Source: CAJCJE01 sp963818685 (GTDB lineage Bacteria > Actinomycetota > Actinomycetes > Mycobacteriales > Pseudonocardiaceae). From it: a stretch of 64,000 bases of DNA. The stretch covers positions 1,116,001-1,180,000 of the forward strand of contig CAWFTJ010000007.1 in the NCBI GenBank assembly GCA_963818685.1. The letters run 5' to 3'. Below the pieces are notes generated by a model. The model saw only the letters and a list, made by a program, of their open reading frames with translations, did no database searches and was not told the origin of the DNA. The position numbers and the translations under genes are program-made. The first letter of the stretch is position 1, and every line of letters starts with the position of its first letter. Positions 1-8,079 of this stretch are shown here, one piece after another.

Positions 1-516
1 CGTGTCCACCTCGCCGACCGGCAGGGCCAACTCGGCGGCCAGCGTGGCGGCGTCGGCCCGGCGTGCGTCGCCGAGCGCGCCGAGCAGCCGCTGGTACCTC
101 GCCTCGGTGCGGACCTCGATGTCGCGCAGGGTCAACGCCCTCGGCCCCGGCCCGACCAGCAGCGTCCTGGCCCGCAACAGCAGCAGGCCGGCGATCGGCA
201 GTTCGGCGCAGAGCGCCATGGCCACGCTGGTCCACCGGTCCGGGCTGGCCCAGTCCAACAGCACGTCGAACCAGGCGTCGCAGCACAGCAGCGCCGCGGT
301 CGCGGCCAGCATCGGCACGGCCGCCCGGTGCCGACGCCAACCCAGCCAGGTCGCGGCGGCGAAACAGCAGGCAAGCCCGGTGTCGAAGCCGACCCAGGCC
401 AGGTTCCACTGACCGGTGTCGAAGGTGGTGGGCAGCGTGTCGGCGAGATACACCGTCCACGGCACCAGGAACACGGCGGCACCGGCGAGGAAAACCAGCA
501 AAAGGCGTCGGATCAC
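1..516 (-). CDS. Integral membrane protein of unknown function (3' end cut off)
   Basis: The reverse strand reads from GTG at 516 to the window edge without a stop (172 residues visible). The start is chosen because GGGGAGG lies about 12 bases upstream. The N-terminus is a hydrophobic helix (RRLLLVFLAGAAVFLVPW, residues 3-20), followed by three further hydrophobic stretches near residues 38-58, 65-84 and 98-116. A charged, probably cytoplasmic segment follows from about 120 (TLRDIEVRTEARYQRLL). It looks like a four-helix membrane protein with a helical cytosolic tail. No family is recognised and function is unknown. It is divergent from the P450 gene across 135 bases. Confidence 0.6.
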   Translation of the reverse strand, partial: MIRRLLLVFLAGAAVFLVPWTVYLADTLPTTFDTGQWNLAWVGFDTGLACCFAAATWLGWRRHRAAVPMLAATAALLCCDAWFDVLLDWASPDRWTSVAMALCAELPIAGLLLLRARTLLVGPGPRALTLRDIEVRTEARYQRLLGALGDARRADAATLAAELALPVGEVDT

Positions 517-606
517 GAGATCAGAAGCTAGCCTCCCCGACTGTCCTGGACATCCGGGTTTGCCCTGATTCGCGCGACGGCCCGTAACCGACACCGAAAA
601 CCATAC

Positions 607-626
607 TGACGGAGTAAACACTGTCA
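607..626. promoter_or_regulatory. Imperfect dyad in the membrane protein/P450 divergent promoter region
   Basis: TGACGGAGT and ACACTGTCA form an inverted pair (7 of 9 matches, 2-base spacer) 25 bases before the P450 start. The size and symmetry suit a TetR-like operator, but no regulator gene is adjacent and binding is inference. Confidence 0.3.
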
Positions 627-651
627 ACTATTTCGTGGCAGAGTCTGCAAC

Positions 652-1869
652 ATGGCTATCGCTCACCCTGACTTGCCCACCCGCACCCTGACCGACTTCG
701 CCACCGAGCCCGGACCGCTGCTGCGCGCGCTGCACGAACTCCAGGAGAACGCACCGATCGTCTGGCTGCCTGAGTTCCACGGCTACCTGTTCACCCGTCG
801 CGCCGACGTGACCACGCTGCTCAAGGACCGCAGGCTCGACGCAAGCATCGCCGAACAGTCCTTCACCGTGCTCTCTCCCGACCAACTCGCGCAGCTCACG
901 CCGTTGATCCGCTGCGTCAGCCTCTGGATGGGGCACACGACAACCGACGGGCACCGCCGGTTCCAGATGCTGCTCAAGCGCTACTTCACCCCGACCGCGA
1001 TGGAGAAGTTGCGGCCGAACGTCCGGCGGATCGCCGAGGAACTGATCGACAAGGTCATCGACGCGGGCGAGATGGAGGTGATCAAGGATCTCGCGATCCC
1101 CCTGCCGGCCAACGTGATCGCGGACATGCTCGGCATGCCCGTCGAGGACCGGCCCATGCTTCGGGTCTGGTCGGAGTCCGTCGGCAAGGTGTTCAGCCGG
1201 ACCGGGTTCGAGGACCTGCTCGCCGCGCAGGAAGGTGTCGGTGAATTCCAGCGCTACCTCGACGGCCTCGTCGAACAGCGTCGAGGGAACCTCGGCGAGG
1301 ACCTGATCAGCGAACTGCTGCGGGCCGAGGATGAGGGCCAGGTCAGCACCGAGGAGATCGTGGCCAACTGCCTGCTGATCCTGTTCGCGGGGCACGAGAC
1401 GACGGCCGGGGTGATCACGCACGGTCTCGCGCTGCTGCTGCAGAACCCGGAGCAGCTGGCGCTGTTGCGCGAGCGGCCCGAACTCGGCCCGTCGGCCGTC
1501 GAGGAGATCCTGCGCTGCGAGGGCACGGCGAACACCGTCGTTCGGGACGCCAACGAGCCGTTCGAGTATAACGGCCACCAGTTCGACAAGGGCGACCGGT
1601 TCTACGTCTCGCTCTACGCGGCCAACCACGATCCCGCGTTCATCTCCGACCCGGACCGGTTCGACATCACTCGGCCGCGCGGCGTCCATCTCGCGTTCGG
1701 CACCGGCATCTTCTACTGCCTCGGCGCCTCCCTGGCCAGGGTGGAGACCGACGAGTGCCTGAAGGTCTTCCTGGAGCGGATACCGAAGCCGCGCCTGGCG
1801 GGCGAGCCGGTCTGGAGCGCGTCGCCACCGGTCGGGCACCGCATGGAGGACCTGCGGGTCGCCTACTGA
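652..1869 (+). CDS. Cytochrome P450 monooxygenase
   Basis: A 405-aa soluble bacterial class I P450, expected to use ferredoxin and ferredoxin reductase to insert oxygen into a small molecule. Visible hallmarks in order are the I-helix oxygen-activation motif AGHETT (residues 246-251), the K-helix ExxR (E285-R288), and the heme-binding loop AFGTGIFYCLGASLAR with the thiolate ligand Cys356. The loop is unusual in having Phe-Tyr where most relatives have His-x just before the Cys. Length is normal for CYP105/107-like enzymes. No ferredoxin or biosynthetic partner lies beside it, so the substrate cannot be guessed. It stands alone, with the next gene convergent. Confidence 0.93.
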   Translation: MAIAHPDLPTRTLTDFATEPGPLLRALHELQENAPIVWLPEFHGYLFTRRADVTTLLKDRRLDASIAEQSFTVLSPDQLAQLTPLIRCVSLWMGHTTTDGHRRFQMLLKRYFTPTAMEKLRPNVRRIAEELIDKVIDAGEMEVIKDLAIPLPANVIADMLGMPVEDRPMLRVWSESVGKVFSRTGFEDLLAAQEGVGEFQRYLDGLVEQRRGNLGEDLISELLRAEDEGQVSTEEIVANCLLILFAGHETTAGVITHGLALLLQNPEQLALLRERPELGPSAVEEILRCEGTANTVVRDANEPFEYNGHQFDKGDRFYVSLYAANHDPAFISDPDRFDITRPRGVHLAFGTGIFYCLGASLARVETDECLKVFLERIPKPRLAGEPVWSASPPVGHRMEDLRVAY

Positions 1870-1907
1870 GCGGGCCCTGCGCCGCGCCGGTGGTCGGCCG
1901 CCGCTGG

Positions 1908-3026
1908 TCAGCGGGCGTGCCGCAGCGCGTCCGCGAGCCGGTCGAGAGCCTTGCTGAACACGTCGAGCGGGAGGCTGCCGAAGCCGAGCCGGAACACCCG
2001 GTCCTCGTCGCCGAACCACGAACCGCGCGCGACGCGGGTGTCGTTCTCGGCGAGGCGCGCGTAGAACGCGGTCACCGCCTCGTCGCTGAACTCGGCGTCG
2101 GGCAGGCGCAGGCAGCAGATGGCGCCACCGTGCGGCTCGACGATCTCGATCGGCTCCTCGCGCGTCCAGGCCAGCAGTTCGGCGAGTGCGGCGCCGAGCA
2201 GCTTGGCGCGCGGCGCGAGGATCTCCGCGCGCCTGCGCACCACCCGCACGCCAAGGAACTCGTCCACTGTGGAGCATGCGATGGTGCTGTGGAACTTGCT
2301 GGTGCGCAGGTGTTCGTAGAGTTCCTGGTCGGTCGTTGTCAGCCAGCCCAGCCGCAAGCCGGGCGCGCCCAACGCCTTGGACAGCGAAGAGCAGGTGACC
2401 AGCCGAGGCGACAGTCCGGCGATCGAGGCCGGTACCGCCGCGTCGCCGTAGGTGGATTCGCGGAACGTCTCGTCCACCAGGATCACCGCTTCTGGCGCTC
2501 GCTCCCGCACCGCGTCGATGGCGCCGCGCAGTTCCGCGTCGGTGAACCGCACGCCCGACGGGTTCTGCGGGGAGGCCAGTGAGACCAGGCGTGTCGACGG
2601 CGTCAGCGCGTCCGCGAACCGGTCCAGCGGGAGCCGGTAGCCCTCCGCGAAGGACAACGGGAGCGTGTCGATGGTGGCGCCGAGGCCGGTCGGCACGATG
2701 CGGGTGGGCGGAAAGCACGGCGTGGCGAGCAGAACGCGGTCGCCAGGGCCGCAGAGGGTCTGGGCGAGCAGGAACAGCGACTCGATCGCGCCGACCGTGA
2801 TCAGCACCGACTCCGCCGTGACGCCGGTGCCCTCGGCGAGCAGGGTACGCAGTTCGTCGTCGCCTCGGGAGGTGCCGTAGTCCAGGCGCAGCTCGGCCAG
2901 TTCGTCCTGGTCGGCGAGTTCGCCGATGGTCAGCGCGGGGCAGGTGCTCTCCGCAAGGTCGTAGCGGCTGTGCACGTCGGTCAGGGTGGTCATCGGGCTC
3001 GGCGCGAAGGTCGTCACGCGTACCAT
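1908..3026 (-). CDS. PLP-dependent aminotransferase, class I/II fold
   Basis: Fold-type I aminotransferase of about 372 aa. It contains SPQNPSGV (substrate/PLP loop), VDETFRE, and SSLSKALGAPGLRLGW, whose Lys should form the PLP Schiff base, with the Arg-rich loop following. The protein transfers an amino group between an unidentified amino acid and a 2-oxo acid. In-frame starts exist at GTG 3068, ATG 3026 and ATG 2993. The conserved part begins around MTTLTDVHSRYDL (2993), so 3026 or 2993 is more likely than 3068. None has a strong Shine-Dalgarno. It is divergent from the rearranged RraA/nitrilase operon and shares the palindrome-containing upstream region with it. Confidence 0.85.
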   Translation of the reverse strand: MVRVTTFAPSPMTTLTDVHSRYDLAESTCPALTIGELADQDELAELRLDYGTSRGDDELRTLLAEGTGVTAESVLITVGAIESLFLLAQTLCGPGDRVLLATPCFPPTRIVPTGLGATIDTLPLSFAEGYRLPLDRFADALTPSTRLVSLASPQNPSGVRFTDAELRGAIDAVRERAPEAVILVDETFRESTYGDAAVPASIAGLSPRLVTCSSLSKALGAPGLRLGWLTTTDQELYEHLRTSKFHSTIACSTVDEFLGVRVVRRRAEILAPRAKLLGAALAELLAWTREEPIEIVEPHGGAICCLRLPDAEFSDEAVTAFYARLAENDTRVARGSWFGDEDRVFRLGFGSLPLDVFSKALDRLADALRHAR

Positions 3027-3149
3027 CGTGCGCGCGTCGCGGCGGCGGCACGAGTGCCAATTCGCCACGATTGGTCGGTTCGCGGCGGACGCGTGGCTGA
3101 ATCGGTCAACACGGACCCGAACCTTGTTTGATCGGGGCCGACGGTGTTA

Positions 3150-3181
3150 GGCATACGCAACGCATGCGTTACGTATGCCTC
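3150..3181. promoter_or_regulatory. 32-bp palindrome, likely GntR operator
   Basis: Outer arms AGGCATACG / CGTATGCCT flank a perfect 12-base palindrome AACGCATGCGTT. The full 32 bases are symmetric except for one mispair. It lies between the aminotransferase and the operon that ends in a GntR-family gene, so it is probably the binding site of that regulator (inference). Confidence 0.55.
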
Positions 3182-3192
3182 GTTGTTTCCGA

Positions 3193-3228
3193 GTTGTCGT
3201 CCGAATTGCTGTCCGAATTGTCGTCCGA
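3193..3228 (+). repeat. Three tandem 12-bp repeats in a leader region
   Basis: GTTGTCGTCCGA, ATTGCTGTCCGA and ATTGTCGTCCGA follow each other directly. They sit immediately before the GAGAGGAG ribosome binding site of the chimeric reading frame. Confidence 0.7.
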
Positions 3229-3240
3229 GAGGAGAGCCTG

Positions 3241-3765
3241 GTGTTCGTGCACCACCCCGCAGCACAACCCCTCGACCCCGATATCGTCGCCGCCCTCGCC
3301 GACGTGCAGACCTCGACCCTCGGCCACCTGCGCGACCACGGTTTCCCGCGTGGCCTGCTGCCGCTGCGCAGGCCGATCCACTTCGCGGGCCGCGCCGTCA
3401 CCGTCCGCCTTCCGCACCTCGACTCGACCGCGCTGCTCGGCGCGCTCACCCCGAGCATCCCGCTGATGATGGTGTTCCTGTGCGTCAGCCTCGCCTCGGT
3501 CGGCACCGTGCAGGTGCAGGTCTGGGCCGCATGCCAGGACCTGGGCGGCCAGTACTCGGCGACCGTCACGGGCTGGACCAACCTCTGGGGCAACCTGATG
3601 TCCGCGGCGGGCCCGCTGTTCACCGGCCTGCTGGTCGGCATCGGTGGCAACTGGACCGCGGCGCTCGGCGTGCTCGCGGTCGCTGGCGTGCTCGGCGCCC
3701 TCTGCTGGATCTTCGTGCACCCGGAACGTCCGCTGCGTGCACCCGCCACTGCCGAAGGAGCTGCT
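3241..3765 (+). pseudogene. Chimeric remnant: RraA-like N-terminus joined to MFS permease C-terminus
   Basis: GTG at 3241 follows GAGAGGAG and opens a frame whose first about 70 residues (DVQTSTLGHLRDHGFPRG ... AGRAVTVRLPHLDSTALL) match the start of RraA-like / dimethylmenaquinone-methyltransferase-like proteins. At about 3450-3460 the sequence changes abruptly to membrane segments typical of the last helices of anion:cation symporter (ACS) MFS permeases (WAACQDLGGQYSATVTGW, GNLMSAAGPLFTGLL, CWIFVHPERPL). The simplest reading is an in-frame deletion that removed the rest of the RraA gene and the front of the permease. Neither domain is complete, so neither activity is expected. The frame stays open into the nitrilase, whose own ATG and binding site lie at its end. 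Confidence 0.75.
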
Positions 3766-4557
3766 ATGAGCGTCATCGCTGCCGTCGCCCAGTTTGCCGC
3801 GGGGACCGACAAGCAGGCCAACCGCAAGTTCGCGATCGAGGCCATCGAAGCCGCGGCCGCGGCAGGAGCCGAACTGGTCGTCCTGCCCGAGAACAGCATG
3901 TACGCCGACCCGAAGAACGGCACCACCGATGCCGAACCGCTCGACGGCGAATTCGCCACCACCATCGCGGACACCGTGAAAGCCAACAAGGTCACCGTGA
4001 TCGCCGGCATGACCGAACGCCTGCCTGACGACGAGCGCCCGTCCAACACGCTCATCGCGCTCGACCCGGCCGGCAGTCGGATCGGCGTCTACCGCAAGGT
4101 GCACCTCTACGACGCGTTCGGCTACCGCGAATCCGACCGGATCACGCCCGCCGCGATCGCCGAACCGGTCACCTTCGACATCGGCGGGCTGCGCTTCGCC
4201 ATGATGACCTGCTACGACCTGCGCTTCCCGGAAATGGCGCGCTACCTCGTCGACGCGGGCGCCACCGCGATCGCGCTGCCGGCGGCCTGGCTGGTCGGCC
4301 CGGCAAAGGAGAACCACTGGCAGACCCTGGTGCGCGCGCGGGCCATCGAGAACACCTGCTACGTCCTTGCCGCCGGCCAGACCGGCCCGGCCTACTGCGC
4401 GCAGAGCCTCATCGCCGACCCGATGGGCACCGTGCTCGCTGCCGCCGGCGAGGCGCCGGGCCATGCCGTCGCCGCCCTGTCCGCCGACCGCGTCAACACG
4501 GTCCGGGCCACCAATCCGTCCCTGGCCAACCGGCGGTTCCGGGTGCTGCCCGCCTAG
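3766..4557 (+). CDS. Carbon-nitrogen hydrolase (nitrilase superfamily amidase)
   Basis: A 263-aa CN-hydrolase with the full catalytic set: Glu42 (VVLPEN), Lys111 (YRKVHLYD) and Cys149 (MTCYDLRFPE). It cleaves amide or nitrile C-N bonds through a Cys thioester. The exact substrate is unknown, with omega-amidase-like or ureido-type relatives possible. The ATG at 3766 is chosen because GAAGGAG precedes it and family homology begins there, although the upstream chimeric frame runs in without a stop and could give a 438-aa fusion. It lies 12 bases before the GntR gene and is probably cotranscribed. An ACS permease remnant upstream suggests the operon once imported and hydrolysed a small amide. Confidence 0.9.
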   Translation: MSVIAAVAQFAAGTDKQANRKFAIEAIEAAAAAGAELVVLPENSMYADPKNGTTDAEPLDGEFATTIADTVKANKVTVIAGMTERLPDDERPSNTLIALDPAGSRIGVYRKVHLYDAFGYRESDRITPAAIAEPVTFDIGGLRFAMMTCYDLRFPEMARYLVDAGATAIALPAAWLVGPAKENHWQTLVRARAIENTCYVLAAGQTGPAYCAQSLIADPMGTVLAAAGEAPGHAVAALSADRVNTVRATNPSLANRRFRVLPA

Positions 4558-4569
4558 AATCCCCTGTTG

Positions 4570-5265
4570 ATGAACACGTCCTCGCGTCCAGCCGACCGGC
4601 CGCGCCTGCCCGTGGTGGCGCGGCCGGCCGACGAGCCGGCCAAGGACTTCGCCTACCGCTACATCAAGGACCTGATCCTCGACCTCACCCTGCCGCCCGG
4701 CCACATCGTCACCGAGATGGACATCGCCACGGTCACCGGCCTGTCAAGGACCCCGGTGCGCGAGGCGTTCCTGCGGCTGGACGCGGAACGGCTCATCCAG
4801 CTCATTCCCCGACGCGGCGCCCTGGTCACGACCGTCACCGCGCGGCAGATCCGCGAGCTGTCCAAGACCCGGCTGGTGCTCGAACTGCACGCGGCGCAGG
4901 AGATCGTGGCCAACCGGATCGAGGTGGCGGACACGCTGTTCCCGCTCGTCGAGCAGCAGGCCGAGCTGTTGGCGGACGGCGCGGGCTTCCGCGAGGTCAT
5001 CGCGGTCGACCGGGCCTTCCACACCGCGATCGTGGCAGCGGTCGGCAACACCGAGCTGACCGAGCTGTACCGGTCGATGGGGGACCGGCAGATGCGCACC
5101 GGTGTCGCGTCGTTCACCAACATCCCCGGCCGCGCCGAGACCGCCGTCCCGCACCACCGTCGCATCGCCGAGGCGCTCAAGCGCTTCGACCTCGACGACG
5201 TCGAGAACGCCCTGCGCGACCACCTCGAACGCAACGCCCCCGACCTGGAGCGTTACCTGCCCTGA
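4570..5265 (+). CDS. GntR-family transcriptional regulator, FadR/FCD subfamily
   Basis: About 231 aa. The N-terminal winged helix-turn-helix (ATVTGLSRTPVREAFLRL, with wing IPRRGALV) is followed by an all-helical FCD ligand-binding domain with the characteristic DRAFHTAIVAA and HHRRIAEAL metal/ligand segments. It probably represses the nitrilase operon and senses an acid related to its substrate. The 32-bp palindrome 1.4 kb upstream is the obvious candidate site. ATG 4570 is preferred over the adjacent TTG 4567. The 3' end carries a tandem duplication shared with the convergent monooxygenase. Confidence 0.9.
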   Translation: MNTSSRPADRPRLPVVARPADEPAKDFAYRYIKDLILDLTLPPGHIVTEMDIATVTGLSRTPVREAFLRLDAERLIQLIPRRGALVTTVTARQIRELSKTRLVLELHAAQEIVANRIEVADTLFPLVEQQAELLADGAGFREVIAVDRAFHTAIVAAVGNTELTELYRSMGDRQMRTGVASFTNIPGRAETAVPHHRRIAEALKRFDLDDVENALRDHLERNAPDLERYLP

Positions 5266-5283
5266 AGCGCTACCTGCCCTGAT
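5250..5283. repeat. 17-bp tandem duplication spanning two convergent stop codons
   Basis: GCGTTACCTGCCCTGAA is followed directly by GCGCTACCTGCCCTGAT (15 of 17 identical). The first copy holds the GntR stop. The second copy overlaps the last codons of the convergent monooxygenase, whose stop is at 5270-5272. Confidence 0.75.
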
Positions 5284-6766
5284 CGGCGGCGGTCGGCGCG
5301 CGTTCGATCACCGTGAACTCGGCCGGATCCAGCCAGCTCGTCGCCTTCGCGTACTCGCGCAGGTAACCCGGCCAGTTCGTCACGATCCGCCCGTTCGCGT
5401 CCCGGTACCAGGACTGGCAGCCCAGCCACGCGGTGCCCGCGAACCGTCGTTGCAGCGCGGCGTCACCCGCTTCGAGCACCTCGGGCCGCAGGTCCACGGC
5501 TGCCGCCGACCGTCCTCGGGCCAGTTGCACGGCCTGCCGCAGGTAGCTGGCCTGCGCCTCAAGGAAGAAGATGATCGACCCGCCCGAGGTGTTCGTGTTC
5601 GGCCCGTACATCACGAACAGCGAAGGAAAACCCGACACCAGCACGCCAAGATGTGCCTTCGGCCCGTCCGCCCACGCCTCGCGCAGCGTGCGCCCGCCGA
5701 TTCCGGTGATCTCCATCGGGAACATGAACTCGGTGGTGCGGAAGCCGGTCGCGTAGATCACGCAGTCGACCTCGTACACCCGGCCGTCCTCGGTCCGCGG
5801 CCCTGCCGGTGTCATCCGCGCGATCCGCTCGGTCACCAGTTCGACGTTGTCGCGTTGCAGCGCGGGCAGGAACGCCGAGCTGAACAGGATCCGCTTGCAG
5901 CCGAACGCGTAGTCCGGCCACGCCTTGCGGCGCACGTCCGGATCGCGCAACTGCGAGCGCATGAACAACTCCGACCAGATCCGGCCGACGAGCCCGAGCG
6001 TGCGCGGATGCCGGATCTGCGCGGTCAGCAGTTCGAGATAGCAGTACAACACCTGCCGCCATGCCGTGGGTGCCAGCGGGAAACGCCGGAACAGCGTGGT
6101 GACCAGGCGCGGATAGCTGTTGTTGCGGCGCGGAAGCAGCCAGTTGCCGGTGCGCTGGAACACGGTCAGCCGCGCGGCCCGCTCCGCGACCAGCGGCACG
6201 AACTGCACCGCGCTCGCGCCGGTGCCGATCACCGCGACCCGCTTGCCGGTCAGGTCGTAGTCGTGCGCCCAGCGGGCGGAATGGAAACTGCGCCCGGCAA
6301 AGTCGGCCATACCCTCGAACGAGGGATACGCGGGCTGGTTCAACTGCCCGGTCGCCACCACCACCGAGGCCCCGCGCAGTTCGCCCTGACCGCCCTGCGC
6401 GTCCTTCGTGCGCACGATCCAGTTCCGTGCGGTCTCGTCCCACTCGCACGCGGTCACCCTGGTCCGCGTCCGCACCAGCGGCGTCACGCCGAACACGTCG
6501 GCCACCTGCTCGATGTAGCCGAGGATCTCCGCGCGCGGCGAGCACAGCCGCGACCAGGTCGCCCGCTGCGCGAACGAGTACGAGTAGAGGTGGCTCGGCA
6601 CGTCGCACGCGGCGCCCGGATAGTCGTTGTAGTGCCAGGTCCCGCCGATCCCGTCGGCCGCGTCGAGGATCACCAGATCGCCGATGCCGTGCTTCTTCAG
6701 TTCGATGGCCGCCGCGATCCCGCCAAGCCCGGCGCCCACGATCACCACGTCGTGAATGTGCGACAC
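5270..6766 (-). CDS. Flavin-dependent Baeyer-Villiger-type monooxygenase
   Basis: A 498-aa class B flavoprotein monooxygenase. It shows the N-terminal FAD Rossmann motif GAGLGG, the GGTWHYNDYPGAACD segment, the Baeyer-Villiger fingerprint FAGRSFHSARW, and a second Rossmann motif GTGASAVQFVP for NADPH. Such enzymes turn ketones into esters or lactones, or oxidise heteroatoms. The substrate is not evident. GTG at 6766 is chosen because the FAD motif begins 8 residues later. The only nearby ATG is out of frame. It is divergent from the SDR gene across 67 bases, so the two could be coregulated and act on an alcohol/ketone pair (inference). Confidence 0.92.
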   Translation of the reverse strand: MSHIHDVVIVGAGLGGIAAAIELKKHGIGDLVILDAADGIGGTWHYNDYPGAACDVPSHLYSYSFAQRATWSRLCSPRAEILGYIEQVADVFGVTPLVRTRTRVTACEWDETARNWIVRTKDAQGGQGELRGASVVVATGQLNQPAYPSFEGMADFAGRSFHSARWAHDYDLTGKRVAVIGTGASAVQFVPLVAERAARLTVFQRTGNWLLPRRNNSYPRLVTTLFRRFPLAPTAWRQVLYCYLELLTAQIRHPRTLGLVGRIWSELFMRSQLRDPDVRRKAWPDYAFGCKRILFSSAFLPALQRDNVELVTERIARMTPAGPRTEDGRVYEVDCVIYATGFRTTEFMFPMEITGIGGRTLREAWADGPKAHLGVLVSGFPSLFVMYGPNTNTSGGSIIFFLEAQASYLRQAVQLARGRSAAAVDLRPEVLEAGDAALQRRFAGTAWLGCQSWYRDANGRIVTNWPGYLREYAKATSWLDPAEFTVIERAPTAADQGR

Positions 6767-6833
6767 CCGGTCATCGTGACATTTGCGGCCGAACAGCGCG
6801 AGCAGCGGCACCGGCTCGGGCAGACTGTCGGTC

Positions 6834-7661
6834 ATGGACAAGGTGTGGTTGATCACCGGAGCGAACAGCGGATTCGGCAGGGCGTTCGCCGAGGCCGCGA
6901 TCGCCGAGGGGGATGTGGTCGTCGCCGCTGCGCGCAGGCCGGACACGTTGGCCGAACTCGTCGCCGCACATCCGGACCAACTGGAGGCCGTCAAGCTGGA
7001 CGTGACCGACCAGGCGGCGGGCCGGGCCGTGGTCGAGGACCTCGTCGCCCGGCACGGCCGGATCGACGTGCTGGTCAACAACGCGGGACGCACGCACGTC
7101 GGCGCGGCCGAGGAGACCACCGACGCGGAGCTGCGCGACCTGTTCGACGTGCACTTCTTCGGTCCGGTCGAACTGGTCCGCGCCGCGTTGCCGCACATGC
7201 GGGCCCGGCGTCGCGGCGCGATCGTGCAGTTGAGCAGCATGGGCGGGCAGATGTCGTTCGCGGGCTTCTCCGCCTACAGCGCCACGAAGTTCGCGTTGGA
7301 GGGTTTTTCCGAGGCACTGGCCGACGAGGTCAAGCCACTGGGCATCAAGGTGTTGATCGTCGAGCCGGGCGCGTTCCGCACCGGGTTGTTCGGCAACGCG
7401 AGCACCAGCACGGCGATCGAGGACTACCAGGCGACCGTCGGCGCCACCCGCGACGCGGTCGGCGGGGGAGACGGCGCCCAGCCGGGCGATCCGGCCAAGG
7501 CGGCCGCCGCGGTCATCGCCGCGCTGGCTGCCGAGAACACGCCGCTGCGCCTGCCGCTGGGCAGCGACGCGCTGGACGCCATCGTCGGGCACCTTGACAC
7601 CACCAAAGCCGACATCGTGACCTGGGAGAAGACGATCCGGGAGACCACGTTCGAGGACTGA
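6834..7661 (+). CDS. Short-chain dehydrogenase/reductase
   Basis: A 275-aa classical SDR. The cofactor loop is TGANSGFGRA, NNAG stabilises the central sheet, and the catalytic Ser (LSSMGG) is followed by YSATK (Tyr-x-x-x-Lys). The segment IVEPGAFRTGLF resembles SDRs acting on hydrophobic alcohols or ketones. It oxidises or reduces a hydroxyl/keto group with NAD(P). It is divergent from the Baeyer-Villiger-type monooxygenase and just upstream of the ArsR gene. Substrate unknown. Confidence 0.92.
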   Translation: MDKVWLITGANSGFGRAFAEAAIAEGDVVVAAARRPDTLAELVAAHPDQLEAVKLDVTDQAAGRAVVEDLVARHGRIDVLVNNAGRTHVGAAEETTDAELRDLFDVHFFGPVELVRAALPHMRARRRGAIVQLSSMGGQMSFAGFSAYSATKFALEGFSEALADEVKPLGIKVLIVEPGAFRTGLFGNASTSTAIEDYQATVGATRDAVGGGDGAQPGDPAKAAAAVIAALAAENTPLRLPLGSDALDAIVGHLDTTKADIVTWEKTIRETTFED

Positions 7662-7665
7662 TCAC

Positions 7666-7698
7666 ATCGAGGTACCGCGAAACGTCGGTACAGTCGAT
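7666..7698. promoter_or_regulatory. Dyad upstream of the arsR-like gene
   Basis: ATCGAGGTACCG and CGGTACAGTCGAT form a near-complete inverted repeat immediately before the ATG at 7702. Its position suits autoregulation by the ArsR-type protein (inference). Confidence 0.4.
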
Positions 7699-7701
7699 CC
7701 C

Positions 7702-8022
7702 ATGACGGAACCGGACCAGGAACTCGTGCTGGCGCTGCGCGCGCTGGCCAACCCGGTGCGGTTGCAGCTGTTGGCCTGGCTGCGCGAGCCGCGCGAGCAC
7801 TTCGACCTGACCAACGCGATCGCGGACGTGGACGAGGTCGGCGTGTGCGTGAGTCACATCCAGGCCAAGGTCGGCCTTGCCCAGTCGACGGTGTCCGCGT
7901 ACCTGGCCGAGCTGCACCGTGCCGGCCTCGTGCAGGCGACGCGCGTGGGGAAGTGGACGCACTACAAGCGGGACGAGGCGCGGATCGCGCGCCTCGTCAC
8001 CGCCCTCGGAGACAGCATCTGA
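7702..8022 (+). CDS. ArsR/SmtB-family winged-helix regulator
   Basis: A 106-aa single-domain regulator. It shows LRALANPVRLQLLAWL (the typical ArsR N-terminal helices) and the recognition HTH around HIQAKVGLAQSTVSAYLAEL, followed by the wing (VQATRVGKWTHYKRDEA). The classical metal-binding ELCVCDL box is replaced by VGVCVSHI, keeping one Cys, so metal sensing is doubtful. It probably controls the adjacent oxidoreductase. Palindromes lie before both genes. The stop is 57 bases from the next start. Confidence 0.9.
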   Translation: MTEPDQELVLALRALANPVRLQLLAWLREPREHFDLTNAIADVDEVGVCVSHIQAKVGLAQSTVSAYLAELHRAGLVQATRVGKWTHYKRDEARIARLVTALGDSI

Positions 8023-8046
8023 ACGGACCGAGCCGAGCGGGCTTGC

Positions 8047-8061
8047 ATCTCGTATCGAGAT
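8047..8061. promoter_or_regulatory. Hexamer inverted repeat before the oxidoreductase gene
   Basis: ATCTCG-TAT-CGAGAT is perfectly symmetric and lies about 20 bases before the ATG at 8080, in an unusually AT-rich stretch. It is a candidate operator for the ArsR-type protein encoded upstream. Confidence 0.4.
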
Positions 8062-8079
8062 TATGCGATATTTCGATGC

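Noticed and set aside
3169..4704. 511-codon minus-strand frame opposite the nitrilase operon
   Set aside because: It is a shadow of the nitrilase, whose Glu-Lys-Cys triad is clear on the plus strand.
5102..7597. 831-codon plus-strand frame
   Set aside because: It is antisense to the flavin monooxygenase and out of frame with the GntR and SDR genes, which have intact motifs.
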